A DNA stretch of 18,526 nt from JAZLIT01 sp045617525 (GTDB lineage: Bacteria; Bacillota; Bacilli; Bacillales_A; Planococcaceae). The notes beneath the pieces were generated by a model. That model ran no database searches and had not been told where the DNA came from. It saw only the letters and a list, made by a program, of their open reading frames with translations. Within the stretch, counting starts at the first letter, position 1. Each line of letters opens with the position of its first letter. The translations under genes were made by a program, and so were the position numbers. Location: contig JAZLIT010000023.1 in NCBI GenBank assembly GCA_045617525.1, positions 1 to 18,526 on the forward strand, in the 5' to 3' direction. This document shows positions 1-7,799 of the stretch, piece after piece.

Positions 1-214
1 TAGAGACGACGCTTAGGATTGTTAAACGTTCAAACCACTTTAAATGCTTGACCTTTTGTATACGATAATCGTGAACTTTAATTGTTTTAACGCCACAAGA
101 GGGACAAACCTGTTCTTTTTTAGCTAAAGAAACGTGTATCGTAACGCAATCCAGGTATTCTTTAATCTCGTGGATGATGACATCTTTTAATCCTAGAATT
201 TTTTCTTCTAACAT
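1..214 (-). CDS. ISL3-family transposase, N-terminal part (runs off window)
   Basis: An open frame starts at an ATG at 212-214 and stays open for 71 codons to the window edge. It encodes the N-terminal zinc-ribbon region typical of ISL3 transposases: a CPSCG knuckle at residues 38-42 followed by a basic HDYRIQK segment at 49-55 and the KVKHLKWF stretch, which in this family lies between the DNA-binding zinc ribbon and the helix-turn-helix. Only one CxxC pair lies inside the window; the second pair and the DDE catalytic core would be further left. The ribosome binding site is weak (GAAAGATGAT), as is common for transposases. Whether the element is intact cannot be judged here. The family assignment comes from motif recognition only. 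Confidence 0.75.
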   Translation of the reverse strand, partial: MLEEKILGLKDVIIHEIKEYLDCVTIHVSLAKKEQVCPSCGVKTIKVHDYRIQKVKHLKWFERLTILSVVS

Positions 215-300
215 AAATCATCTTTCATATACTGGATTTTGGCAATTCAAGTATTTAAAAGGATTTTGTGCCTTTCCGAAAAAAATTGAGTGGATATCCC
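1..300 (-). mobile_element. ISL3-family insertion sequence, one end (partial)
   Basis: The left edge of the window holds the beginning of a transposase gene read leftwards. Between its start and argS lies an A/T-rich leader of about 85 bases. Read on the minus strand, this leader begins near 300 with GGGATATCCACTC, followed by an A/T run and CGGAAAGGCAC. That arrangement resembles the terminal sequence I associate with ISL3-type elements of Firmicutes, so I place the boundary at about 300. ISL3 elements make 8-bp target duplications; the candidate copy outside the end is AACAAATA (301-308), but the other end is outside the window, so neither the duplication nor the terminal inverted repeat can be confirmed. 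Confidence 0.6.
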
Positions 301-320
301 AACAAATAGCATAGAACCAA

Positions 321-357
321 AAAAACCGCGATGGCATTCGTGCCGCCCGCGGTTTTT
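321..357 (-). terminator. Rho-independent terminator of argS
   Basis: Inverted repeat AAAAACCGCG (321-330) and CGCGGTTTTT (348-357) lies eight bases past the argS stop, with an inner GGC/GCC pairing in the loop. Read on the minus strand it ends in a T run. The symmetric A/T flanks mean it could also stop transcription entering from the insertion sequence side. Confidence 0.8.
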
Positions 358-364
358 CTTGTTA

Positions 365-2032
365 TTACATTTTTTCTGGAGCAGATACGCCGATTAATTT
401 TAATGCATTTGCTAAAGTTGTTTTAACAGCTGTGATTAAAGCTAAACGTGCTTCTGTTAACTCTTTATTGTCTGGGTTGATAACTTTTTCAGCGTTATAG
501 AAGCTGTGGAATGTAGCCGCTAGTTCTTGAATGTAGTTTGCGATACGGTGCGGAGTGCGGTGTTTCGCTGCATCTGCCACGACTTGTGGGAATGCGCCTA
601 CTTTCTTCAGTACATCTTCTTCTTTTTCAGCTGTTAATAAGTTTAAGTTTTCTAGTGTTGCTGTATAACCTTGCTCTGCTGCTGCACGGATAATTGAGCT
701 AATACGTGCATGAGCATATTGTGCATAATACACTGGGTTTTCGTTTGATTGAGATACAGCTAAGTCTAAGTCAAAGTCCATGTGAGAATCTCCAGCTGTT
801 TTCACGAAGAAATAACGTACAGCATCTAGGCCTACCTCTTCAACTAGCTCACGCATTGTTACAGCATTACCTGTACGTTTCGACATTTTGAACTTCTCGC
901 CGTCTTTATAAAGTTGTACCATTTGGATAATTTCAACGTCTAAAGTTTCACGCTCGTAGCCTAAAGCTTCGATTGCAGCCTTCATACGTGGAATGTAACC
1001 GTGGTGGTCAGCACCCCAAACGTTGATTAATTTATCAAAACCACGTTGTAATTTATCTTCATGGTATGCAATATCTGGTGTTAAGTAAGTGAATGAACCG
1101 TCATTTTTAATAAGAACGCGGTCTTTATCATCTCCAAAAGTTGTTGAACGGAACCAAGTAGCACCGCCATCTTCGAATACATGACCATTTGCTTTTAGCT
1201 TGTCTAATGCGCGCTCGATCTTACCGTTTCCGTATAATGAAGTTTCAGAATACCAAACGTCATATTCAACACGGAAGTTTTTAAGGTCATTTTGTAATTT
1301 AGCTAATTCTAAACGTAAGCCGTTTTCACGGAAGAAATCAAAACGCTCTTCAGCTGTTTTTTCTAGAATTGCTTCACCGAATTCTTCAGTTAGCTTCGCC
1401 GCGATGTCGATAATATCTTGGCCGTGGTAGCCGTCTTCAGGCATTTCAGCATCTTTACCTAATGCTTGCATATAACGTGCTTCAAGAGAATAAGCCAAGT
1501 TATTTACTTGGTTACCCGCATCATTAATGTAGTATTCGCGAGAAACAACATAACCTGCAAAATCCATTACATTACTTAATGAATCCCCAACCGATGCACC
1601 GCGTGCGTGGCCTAAGTGTAAGTCACCTGTTGGATTCGCTGACACGAACTCAACCTGTACTTTTTCACCAGCGCCAGCATTTGAACGCCCGTAAGCTTCA
1701 CCTTGCTCTACTGCTGCTTTTACTACGTCTGCTAGGAAGTCTTTACGTACGGTAATATTCATGAAACCTGGTCCAGCAACTTCGATTTTCTCGATATCTG
1801 TACCTTCTGTTTCTAGGTTTTCTAAAATTGCCTCAGCAATTGCACGAGGTGGTTTTTTCGCTAATTTTGTTAATTGCATGGCTACGTTTGTCGCGTAGTC
1901 ACCGTTAACTTTATCCTTTGGTGTTTCTAAATGGATGTTTAATTCTGTCCCAGCTTCCACTAGTTCAGCTTTTACGATTGCCGCTGCAAGTGCTGCTTTT
2001 ACCGCTTGTTGTAATTGCTCTACTGCGTTCAT
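365..2032 (-). CDS. argS: Arginyl-tRNA synthetase
   Basis: Class I aminoacyl-tRNA synthetase that charges tRNA-Arg with arginine in the cytosol, using ATP and requiring tRNA for amino acid activation. The 555 residues match the usual bacterial length. In order they show an N-terminal Add-1-type tRNA-recognition domain (about 1-115), the HIGH-equivalent HLGH at 139-142 in the context SANPTGDLHLGHARG, the ADHHGYIPR stretch near 341, a KMSKR signature at 382-386, and a C-terminal helical DALR anticodon-binding domain containing NPVYYAQYAHARISS, ending in the typical VSAPEKM. The start is supported by an AGGAGG site lying in the last codons of ywiB; the two genes are only two bases apart and so form an operon. 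An insertion sequence lies immediately downstream. Confidence 0.97.
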   Translation of the reverse strand: MNAVEQLQQAVKAALAAAIVKAELVEAGTELNIHLETPKDKVNGDYATNVAMQLTKLAKKPPRAIAEAILENLETEGTDIEKIEVAGPGFMNITVRKDFLADVVKAAVEQGEAYGRSNAGAGEKVQVEFVSANPTGDLHLGHARGASVGDSLSNVMDFAGYVVSREYYINDAGNQVNNLAYSLEARYMQALGKDAEMPEDGYHGQDIIDIAAKLTEEFGEAILEKTAEERFDFFRENGLRLELAKLQNDLKNFRVEYDVWYSETSLYGNGKIERALDKLKANGHVFEDGGATWFRSTTFGDDKDRVLIKNDGSFTYLTPDIAYHEDKLQRGFDKLINVWGADHHGYIPRMKAAIEALGYERETLDVEIIQMVQLYKDGEKFKMSKRTGNAVTMRELVEEVGLDAVRYFFVKTAGDSHMDFDLDLAVSQSNENPVYYAQYAHARISSIIRAAAEQGYTATLENLNLLTAEKEEDVLKKVGAFPQVVADAAKHRTPHRIANYIQELAATFHSFYNAEKVINPDNKELTEARLALITAVKTTLANALKLIGVSAPEKM

Positions 2033-2034
2033 GC

Positions 2035-2463
2035 TTATACCTCCTGATAATCTATTTCTAATTTGTAATTTCCTACTGTGGATCCGTTAATAATTAAGTC
2101 GTAATGTGCGATAAATCGTCCATTATCGTTATTTCGGTCTGCAATAAGTGTATGTGTTTTCGTTTCGATTGGAATCATGCCGAAAACATTGTCATAATGA
2201 CCTGCTTCTTGTTGTTCTTTATTTAAAGGAAGGCGCATTTTAATTGCACCATTTCGCATGATTAATGCTTTATCTGAAGTGAGTTTAATCGTTGTACGAA
2301 TCGTTTGATCTTCCTGTACTTCCTCGTATCTTAAGTAGGGAATTCCTGCTCGCTCAATAACAGAGCCTTGTAGCCACATTTCGTATGATTCTTCTTCGCC
2401 TTCAGTTGGAAGGATTGTTGAAAGAAGTTTGATTTTCACATTATTTGCTACTTCATATGTCAT
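2035..2463 (-). CDS. ywiB: DUF1934 / YwiB family beta-barrel protein
   Basis: A 142-residue protein of the DUF1934 (YwiB) family, which is predicted to fold as a lipocalin-like beta barrel; its biochemical role is unknown. The sequence is rich in alternating beta-strand patterns, has no signal peptide or membrane segment and no obvious catalytic motif. It lies directly upstream of argS, with a two-base gap and the argS ribosome binding site inside its 3' end, as in other Bacillales. Its own start is preceded by GAAAGGTGG at a good distance. A sigma-A-like promoter about 40 bases upstream probably drives both genes. Conserved linkage with argS is the only functional hint. Confidence 0.85.
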   Translation of the reverse strand: MTYEVANNVKIKLLSTILPTEGEEESYEMWLQGSVIERAGIPYLRYEEVQEDQTIRTTIKLTSDKALIMRNGAIKMRLPLNKEQQEAGHYDNVFGMIPIETKTHTLIADRNNDNGRFIAHYDLIINGSTVGNYKLEIDYQEV

Positions 2464-2501
2464 ACGTGGTCCACCTTTCCTTGTAATTCTATAACCTTTA
2501 T

Positions 2502-2531
2502 ATTATACATTAGAAAGAATGCAAAATACAA
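2502..2531 (-). promoter_or_regulatory. Probable sigma-A promoter of ywiB-argS
   Basis: On the minus strand, TTGTAT (2526-2531) and a perfect TATAAT (2502-2507) are separated by 18 bases, about 40 bases ahead of the ywiB start. The -10 box is ideal, the -35 box is four of six. Confidence 0.5.
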
Positions 2532-2658
2532 TGGTATCTACTCTAAAAGGTTGATAAATCTAGATTCCTCGAAATAGAGAGTTTAAAGTGATTTGCAAAA
2601 TAAAGATCTATTTGCTGCTGTTAAAGCCTACACATTAAAGTACTAATTAAATAAAAAA

Positions 2659-2723
2659 GACCATTGTGGCCAAGGTTATAAAAATGGGTAGAACTTCTCC
2701 ATTTACCTTGGATCTCAAAGGTC
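2659..2723 (-). terminator. Long nested hairpin / terminator after the 73-residue ORF
   Basis: CCAAGGT (2670-2676) pairs with ACCTTGG (2705-2711), the inner AAATGG pairs with CCATTT (2699-2704), and outer GACC/GGTC arms close the structure. Read on the minus strand it ends in TTTTTTAT and sits about 11 bases past the stop codon of the small ORF, so a terminator is the simplest reading. It is larger and more bulged than the other terminators in this window. Confidence 0.6.
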
Positions 2724-2733
2724 CCTTGCATAT

Positions 2734-2955
2734 TTAAGTGATTTCCTCTAAAACAAATGCAAATTTTTCAATATTTTTATCTGCCTCGATTGTGATGCCA
2801 AATACAGTAGATAAATCATTAGAATCGTCAACACCATTAATTTTCTTAGTCATATTTTCAAGGATTTTAGGATTCATTTTAATATTGTTTACCTTCTTAC
2901 CTTGCGAATCAAGATATTCAAGACCTTTACGGATTTCATCTAATAAAGTGTCCAA
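2734..2955 (-). CDS. Hypothetical protein, 73 residues, TTG start
   Basis: I do not recognise this protein. It starts with TTG at 2953-2955, chosen because a strong GAGGAGG ribosome binding site lies seven bases upstream on the minus strand; no ATG gives a comparable arrangement. The 73 residues are acidic and lysine-rich, with an N-terminal helix (DTLLDEIRKGLEYLDSQGKK), a short NPKILENMTKK segment, and a strand-like C-terminus (STVFGITIEADKNIEKFAF). The FGI-IE-D pattern is reminiscent of small phage-associated proteins, but that is only an impression. It stands alone between the ywiB promoter and the GGDEF gene and ends in a long hairpin. The good start context and terminator argue for a real gene. 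Confidence 0.6.
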   Translation of the reverse strand: MDTLLDEIRKGLEYLDSQGKKVNNIKMNPKILENMTKKINGVDDSNDLSTVFGITIEADKNIEKFAFVLEEIT

Positions 2956-3123
2956 ATAATTTCCTCCTCAGTTCATTTGATAACTTCTAATCGATATCTT
3001 ACCCGAACTAACAATAAATATTTCAAAATAAAAATACATACGTAAGGGATAATAATTTCACCTTCGATCTCTAATTGGTGAAGAAAGCAAACGCGCGCTA
3101 CAAGAAAGCTAGAAATACTATAC

Positions 3124-3151
3124 TTTATAAATCCCATAATTTGTGTACAAT
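3124..3151 (+). promoter_or_regulatory. Possible promoter of the GGDEF gene
   Basis: TTTATA (3124-3129) and TACAAT (3146-3151) are 16 bases apart, about 38 bases before the preferred ATG at 3189. If used, transcription would begin near 3158, which excludes the upstream in-frame GTG at 3075 as start. The boxes match the sigma-A consensus only moderately. Confidence 0.35.
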
Positions 3152-3188
3152 GGGTGGAGGTACCTTACAACTTAGAGAGGATTTTCTT

Positions 3189-4298
3189 ATGTTCTATACT
3201 TTCTTAATCAATTTTTCTTTACTTTTCACCTTTACGATTCTTGTCTTTTGGCCAAAGCTTCATCTTGATACAAATAAATTTATGAATTTTTTCCCTAAAC
3301 CCATTTCGGAAAGTATTATGGGCTTGAAATTCGGTATTATCGGCATTCTTTCAGCTTATTTGACGGTCGATTTAGATGAGGGAATTTTAATGAATGGGCG
3401 CATTGTTTTAGTGCTATTTAGTGGGTTATTAGGTGGACCAACTGCCATTTTCGTCTCTGGCATATCGATGTTAATCGGACGTGTACTATTATTTGACCTC
3501 ACCGAATTCTCGATTGTTATGTCGGTTAATTTCTTCTTTCTTATTCTGATTATTACTTATTTATCAACAATTTACCGAATTCGCCTTGAAAATATTCATC
3601 GTTATTTATACTGTGCGTTATTCGAGATTTCAGTTATTGTTTTATTCTTTTATAATTTTTCAATTGCAAGTGTTTATTGGGTATTTATTGTAATGTTATT
3701 CACATCAAGTGTGTATTGGGCTGTTTATTGGATTTTAGTGCATTCTTACGCTACCAGTGAAAAAGCACAACAAATGATGGCTTTGAAACAAGTCGATTAT
3801 TTAACTCAATTGCCAAATAATTATGCAATAGAGGCACATATGAATCATGCCATAAACCATAACGCACAGTTTTCCTTTTTACATATTGATATCGATCATT
3901 TCTTGTCCTATAACAATGAATATAGTTATTTGATTGGGGATCATATTTTAGAAGAATTTGCTGGACTTTTAAAAAATTATGCAAAAGGTAAAGACGTTTA
4001 TACCGGACGGATTGGCGGCGAGGAATTTTGCTATATTATCGAGAATGCAGCGCTTGCAATTGGATTACATGAAGCAAATCAGTTACGTGATTTCATTGAA
4101 AAACATGTTTTTGGGCAAAAGTACGGACTAGAATTGCAAATTACAATTTCTATCGGGGTAAGTACGATGCCTGATAATGGAATCAAATTGGAGCAAATCT
4201 ATAAAACCGCAAGTATTGCTTTATTAGCATCACAAAAAGCCAGCTTCAACCAGGTGTATCACTATAATCAGTATTTAAAAGATATCGAGTATAAATAA
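3189..4298 (+). CDS. Membrane GGDEF protein with 5TM-LytS/YhcK-type sensor
   Basis: A 369-residue protein with about six hydrophobic segments (roughly 2-20, 44-60, 69-100, 106-126, 138-155, 160-184) followed by a cytoplasmic GGDEF domain. The sequence around 44-100 (LMNGRIVLVLFSGLLGGPTA) fits the 5TMR-LYT sensor module. The GGDEF part has DYLTQLPN (203-210), metal-binding Asp at 234 and 236 (HIDIDHF) and GGEEF at 276-280. A product-inhibition RxxD site is absent. Residues that normally read FKxxND..GH here read FLSYNNEYSY, so the guanine-contacting Asp is Asn and activity is uncertain. The GGEEF signature favours a diguanylate cyclase over a pure receptor, but this is inference. I chose the ATG at 3189 because AGAGAGG sits properly before it; the frame extends upstream to 3075 without a site. 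No paired phosphodiesterase is nearby. Confidence 0.85.
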   Translation: MFYTFLINFSLLFTFTILVFWPKLHLDTNKFMNFFPKPISESIMGLKFGIIGILSAYLTVDLDEGILMNGRIVLVLFSGLLGGPTAIFVSGISMLIGRVLLFDLTEFSIVMSVNFFFLILIITYLSTIYRIRLENIHRYLYCALFEISVIVLFFYNFSIASVYWVFIVMLFTSSVYWAVYWILVHSYATSEKAQQMMALKQVDYLTQLPNNYAIEAHMNHAINHNAQFSFLHIDIDHFLSYNNEYSYLIGDHILEEFAGLLKNYAKGKDVYTGRIGGEEFCYIIENAALAIGLHEANQLRDFIEKHVFGQKYGLELQITISIGVSTMPDNGIKLEQIYKTASIALLASQKASFNQVYHYNQYLKDIEYK

Positions 4299-4333
4299 AA
4301 AGTGTAAATCATTAATTGATTTACACTTTTTTT
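4297..4333. terminator. Bidirectional terminator between GGDEF gene and speB
   Basis: A near-perfect 15-base stem (AAAAAGTGTAAATCA, 4297-4311, with TGATTTACACTTTTT from 4317) and a 5-base loop lies between two convergent stop codons, with A and T runs on both sides. It also overlaps the last two bases of the GGDEF stop codon. Confidence 0.9.
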
Positions 4334-4338
4334 ACGTT

Positions 4339-5211
4339 TTATTTCACCCAGCCTAATAACATTTCACGAATAAACTTCGCTGCTGCATTTACTGTTTTCT
4401 CTGATTGATCGTAAATTGGCGCTACTTCCACTAAGTCGAAGCCTACTACGTTTACACCTGATGCTGCGATTGCATGAATTGATGCTAAAAGCTCCTTCGA
4501 TGTAATTCCACCTGCATCTACAGTACCTGTGCCTGGTGCATGGGCAGGATCTAATACATCGATATCAATCGTTACATAGACATTGCGCCCTTCTAATGTC
4601 GGTAATACCTCTTTTAACGGTTCAAGTACTTCAAATAATGAAATATGCATCCCATTTTCTTTTGCCCACTGCATTTCTTCCTTCAAGCCAGAACGAATTC
4701 CGAATGAATAAACGTTTTTCGGTCCGATTTGATCTGCAATTTTACGAATTGGCGTCGCGTGTGAATATTGCTCCCCCTCATAATCCGTACGTAAATCTGT
4801 ATGTGCGTCAAAATGAATAACAGCTAGGTCATTGTATTTTTCATACACTGCTTCCATCACTGGCAATGAAACTAAGTGTTCCCCGCCCATACCAACTGGA
4901 ATTTTGCCGTCAGCTAATAATTTACGGACCCAAGTTTTAATTTCTGCTAATGATTTTTCTGGATTACCGAATGGCAGAGGAATATCACCCGCATCAAAAA
5001 ACTTCACATCACCTAACTCACGATCTAAATAAAGGCTATATTCTTCTAATCCAATTGAAACCTCACGAATACGAGCTGGCCCAAAACGTGATCCTGGACG
5101 ATAGCTAACTGTCCAGTCCATAGGCATCCCGTAAAGCACTGCTGTACTCTCCTCATAATTCGGATGACTTTTAATAAATACGTTACCTGAATATGTTTCA
5201 TCGAATCTCAT
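4339..5211 (-). CDS. speB: Agmatinase (agmatine ureohydrolase)
   Basis: Manganese-dependent ureohydrolase that splits agmatine into putrescine and urea in the cytosol, part of the arginine-decarboxylase route to polyamines. The 290 residues show all family metal ligands: His112 in MGGEHLVS, Asp135, His137 and Asp139 in HFDAHTD, and Asp216 and Asp218 in TIDIDVLDPAHAPGTG. The C-terminal VVGFDLVEVAP motif is also typical; it and the length match the B. subtilis enzyme, and speB position next to pbpG supports SpeB rather than arginase or formimidoglutamase. The start has AGGTGA seven bases upstream. In B. subtilis speB follows speE (spermidine synthase) in an operon; here no speE lies upstream, only a 199-base divergent promoter region shared with the penicillin-binding protein gene. 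Confidence 0.93.
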   Translation of the reverse strand: MRFDETYSGNVFIKSHPNYEESTAVLYGMPMDWTVSYRPGSRFGPARIREVSIGLEEYSLYLDRELGDVKFFDAGDIPLPFGNPEKSLAEIKTWVRKLLADGKIPVGMGGEHLVSLPVMEAVYEKYNDLAVIHFDAHTDLRTDYEGEQYSHATPIRKIADQIGPKNVYSFGIRSGLKEEMQWAKENGMHISLFEVLEPLKEVLPTLEGRNVYVTIDIDVLDPAHAPGTGTVDAGGITSKELLASIHAIAASGVNVVGFDLVEVAPIYDQSEKTVNAAAKFIREMLLGWVK

Positions 5212-5301
5212 ATTACTTCACCTAAACTTTCTCAGAGATTGAAAACCCGTCAAACGGAACTTTTATATGCATATACCGTATAATAAGATGCACCATAAAA
5301 A

Positions 5302-5329
5302 AGTATAGATGTTTTTAATTAAAGTTCAA
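5302..5329 (-). promoter_or_regulatory. Probable sigma-A promoter of speB
   Basis: On the minus strand TTGAAC (5324-5329) and TATACT (5302-5307) are separated by 16 bases, about 90 bases ahead of the speB start. The resulting leader of about 80 bases is A/T-rich without an obvious riboswitch fold. Confidence 0.45.
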
Positions 5330-5355
5330 TACTTTTCAGAAAATTTACGTATGAA

Positions 5356-5383
5356 CTGAACCCATTTATACAAATACTATAAT
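5356..5383 (+). promoter_or_regulatory. Possible promoter of the pbpG-like gene
   Basis: A perfect TATAAT at 5378-5383 lies 27 bases before the chosen ATG; the -35 candidate CTGAAC (5356-5361) is poor. The B. subtilis pbpG gene is transcribed in the forespore, but I could not place a convincing sigma-F or sigma-G promoter here. Confidence 0.3.
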
Positions 5384-5410
5384 TACTCGTAGAATATGGG
5401 GTGAATGTTA

Positions 5411-7459
5411 ATGAAACGACAGCAATTTATTAGAAAGCGCAAACGCAAAAAATGGGTAAAATATGTTTCACTATTTGTCATCGCGTTTGTTTGTGCAATC
5501 GCTGTCTCCCTAATTTCGTTACGTATATATGCACAAGTAGCAGGTGCACCAAGTTTGAGCGTTCAAAAAGCATCCATTTTTCTTGATAGCCAGGGCAATC
5601 AAGTTGGAGATTACTATACAAATGAAAGACGCTATTGGACTTCTTTAGACGATATGAGTCCATATGTAAAGGATGCAACTGTTGCCGTTGAGGATAAGGA
5701 TTTCTTCGATCATGGTGGTTTTGATTATTCGCGCATTGCAAGTGCCGTTCTTGCGGATGTTAAAGCTGGTTCCAAGGTAGCAGGAGCATCCACACTTACA
5801 CAGCAATATGCGCGCAATTTATATTTAACGCATGAGAAAACATGGTCGCGGAAATTTAATGAGGCACTTTACGCATATCGACTTGAAGTATTTTATACGA
5901 AAAACGAAATTTTAGAGGGCTATTTAAATACAGTCTATTATGGTCATGGCATGTATGGTATCGAGGCCGCAAGTAAATATTTTTTTGCTAAATCTTCAAA
6001 AGACTTAACCTTGGCAGAGGCTGCAATGCTAGCTGGTATTCCAAAAGGCCCTACCTATTATTCACCAAATGCAGATATCGAAAAGGCAACAAACCGTCAG
6101 CACATAATTTTGCGTTTGATGAACGAGCAGGGAAAAATTACAGATGCTGAAAGAGAAGCCGCAAAAACTGAAGTTCTCGCATTTAAAAGTGATCAGTGGT
6201 CTGCTTCCAAATCAATTGCCCCGTACTTTTTAGACACTGTTTGGAACGAAGCAAGTAAAATTTTAGAAGCTAAAAATATTTCGATTAGCGAAGGTGGCTG
6301 GACGATCAAAACATCGTTAAATCAAGCACATCAAAAGGCCGCAGAAGATGCTATTAACAAAAACATGCCAAACACTGATCTCCAGGTTGCCTTTGTCAGT
6401 ATGGATCCTGATACAGGTTTTGTGACATCACTTGTAGGTGGGCGTGATTATTCAGATAGTCTCTATAACCGTGTGACAGTAACAGAGCGTCAGTCTGGTT
6501 CTTCAATTAAACCATTTCTTTATGCAGCTGCCCTTGAAAACGGCTACACACCCTTAACCTTTATGGATGTTGCCGAAACGACCTTTACGTATGATAGTGG
6601 TCGTGAAACCTATACACCTAATAATATTAATAAAAAATTTGCAAAAAGTGAAATTTCATTAGCACAGGCGATGGCAATTTCGGATAATGTTTATGCCGTG
6701 AAAACGCTCGTTGATATTGGCTATAAAGATTATCGTGATATGCTCGATCGGTTTAAATTAAACTATTCGGAACAAGATGTACCCGCAACTGCTCTTGGCA
6801 CAACAGATAATTCACTTTACAACTTAACTGAGGCTTACAATACACTATCAGCCGGCGGACAATCGCGCCCAGCAACAACAATTCTATCCATTGAAAACGC
6901 TGCTGGAGAAGTTGTTTATGAATATAAAAAACCTAAAGCAAAAGCGGTAATTAGCGAAGTAGACGCCTATTTATTAACCGATATGATGACTGGCATGTTC
7001 GATGCGACCCTAAATGATTATTCATCTGCGACAGGTGTTTCACTTCGATTAAAAATGACACATACGTATGCTGGAAAATCAGGGACTACAAACTCAGATC
7101 AATGGATGTTCGGCTATACACCGAGCTTAACTGCAGGCGTTTGGAATGGCTATGACCAGGGTAAAACACTGTCTGTCCAAGCGGATATGGCTGCATCGAA
7201 GCAAATATGGATTGATTTTATGGAAACATCGTTAGCCGGCATACCAAATGAAGCGTTTAAAGTTCCGGATGGTGTCGAGGGTGTGATGATTGATGTAAAA
7301 ACAGGCAAGCTGGCAGTGGAAGCTTGCGAACAGCAACGCTATGTATATGTAAAATCAGAAGATGTTCCTACAGAGAATTGTGTTTCCTCTAACTTCATGG
7401 AAGAGGATATTTGGGAGAACATCTTAGATTTATTACCCTTCCAATCTTGGTTTAATTAA
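5411..7459 (+). CDS. pbpG: Class A penicillin-binding protein (PbpG / PBP2d-like)
   Basis: Bifunctional peptidoglycan synthase of 682 residues, anchored by one N-terminal membrane helix (about 18-40) after a strongly basic cytoplasmic tail. The glycosyltransferase (GT51) domain follows: catalytic Glu94 in AVEDKDFF, then GASTLTQQYARNLYL and EGYLNTVYYGHGMYGIEAA. The transpeptidase domain has the SxxK serine and lysine at 364 and 367 (SSIK), SDN at 424-426 and KSGTT from 556. Two cysteines near the C-terminus (639, 657) could form a disulfide outside the membrane. Position beside speB and length match B. subtilis PbpG, a sporulation-specific enzyme of spore cortex/germ wall synthesis; that role is inferred. 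The ATG at 5411 is preferred over 5405, which lies inside the GGGGTGA ribosome binding site. Confidence 0.9.
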   Translation: MKRQQFIRKRKRKKWVKYVSLFVIAFVCAIAVSLISLRIYAQVAGAPSLSVQKASIFLDSQGNQVGDYYTNERRYWTSLDDMSPYVKDATVAVEDKDFFDHGGFDYSRIASAVLADVKAGSKVAGASTLTQQYARNLYLTHEKTWSRKFNEALYAYRLEVFYTKNEILEGYLNTVYYGHGMYGIEAASKYFFAKSSKDLTLAEAAMLAGIPKGPTYYSPNADIEKATNRQHIILRLMNEQGKITDAEREAAKTEVLAFKSDQWSASKSIAPYFLDTVWNEASKILEAKNISISEGGWTIKTSLNQAHQKAAEDAINKNMPNTDLQVAFVSMDPDTGFVTSLVGGRDYSDSLYNRVTVTERQSGSSIKPFLYAAALENGYTPLTFMDVAETTFTYDSGRETYTPNNINKKFAKSEISLAQAMAISDNVYAVKTLVDIGYKDYRDMLDRFKLNYSEQDVPATALGTTDNSLYNLTEAYNTLSAGGQSRPATTILSIENAAGEVVYEYKKPKAKAVISEVDAYLLTDMMTGMFDATLNDYSSATGVSLRLKMTHTYAGKSGTTNSDQWMFGYTPSLTAGVWNGYDQGKTLSVQADMAASKQIWIDFMETSLAGIPNEAFKVPDGVEGVMIDVKTGKLAVEACEQQRYVYVKSEDVPTENCVSSNFMEEDIWENILDLLPFQSWFN

Positions 7460-7487
7460 CGTTAAATATTTCAAAAGTAGAGAAAAT

Positions 7488-7535
7488 AAAAAGCTCGCGT
7501 ACACTCGGAAATCCGATTTGTATGCGAGCTTTTTT
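7488..7535 (+). terminator. Terminator of the pbpG-like gene
   Basis: AAAAAGCTCGC (7488-7498) pairs with GCGAGCTTTTTT (7524-7535). The loop contains further pairing (GTAC/GTAT and TCGGA/TCCGA), giving a long stem, and a T run follows. The remaining roughly 260 bases up to ywhD show no convincing gene. Confidence 0.85.
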
Positions 7536-7799
7536 ATTATAGCTAAGTAAAAGTATGAGAATCATGGATCATTCGGCTTGGGATTGCTTCAAATGCCGCA
7601 TAGTTCTCAGTTCTATTTACCCACTATATTGTCCTAGCTTACTATTCGCAAGCCATTACAATTTTACTTTTTTTTACAAGTATATTCAACCACCGTTTGG
7701 ATTCACTAGCCAAATGTCACACTTTGTTCACCATTGTTAATTGAATGTTCCAACATGATATTGACAAAAAAATCGTTTTACGCACAATGAGTTAAATCA

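Noticed and set aside
2738..2959. Plus-strand 73-codon frame opposite the small hypothetical ORF
   Set aside because: It is a mirror of the minus-strand ORF without a ribosome binding site; the minus strand has a strong one.
3150..3170. GGGTGGAGGTACC resembles the T-box signature GGGTGGTACCGCG
   Set aside because: The match is broken by an insertion, no specifier or terminator/antiterminator stems are present, and the downstream gene is not an amino acid gene.
3075..3188. N-terminal extension of the GGDEF protein (basic residues VKKANARYKK)
   Set aside because: It lacks a ribosome binding site at the GTG, includes a likely promoter, and the ATG at 3189 has a good site directly before the first membrane helix.
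7555..7740. Open frame of 61 codons between the pbpG terminator and ywhD
   Set aside because: No ribosome binding site, odd composition rich in Phe, Tyr and His, and no recognisable relationship; the region also gives no clear remnant of ywhC.
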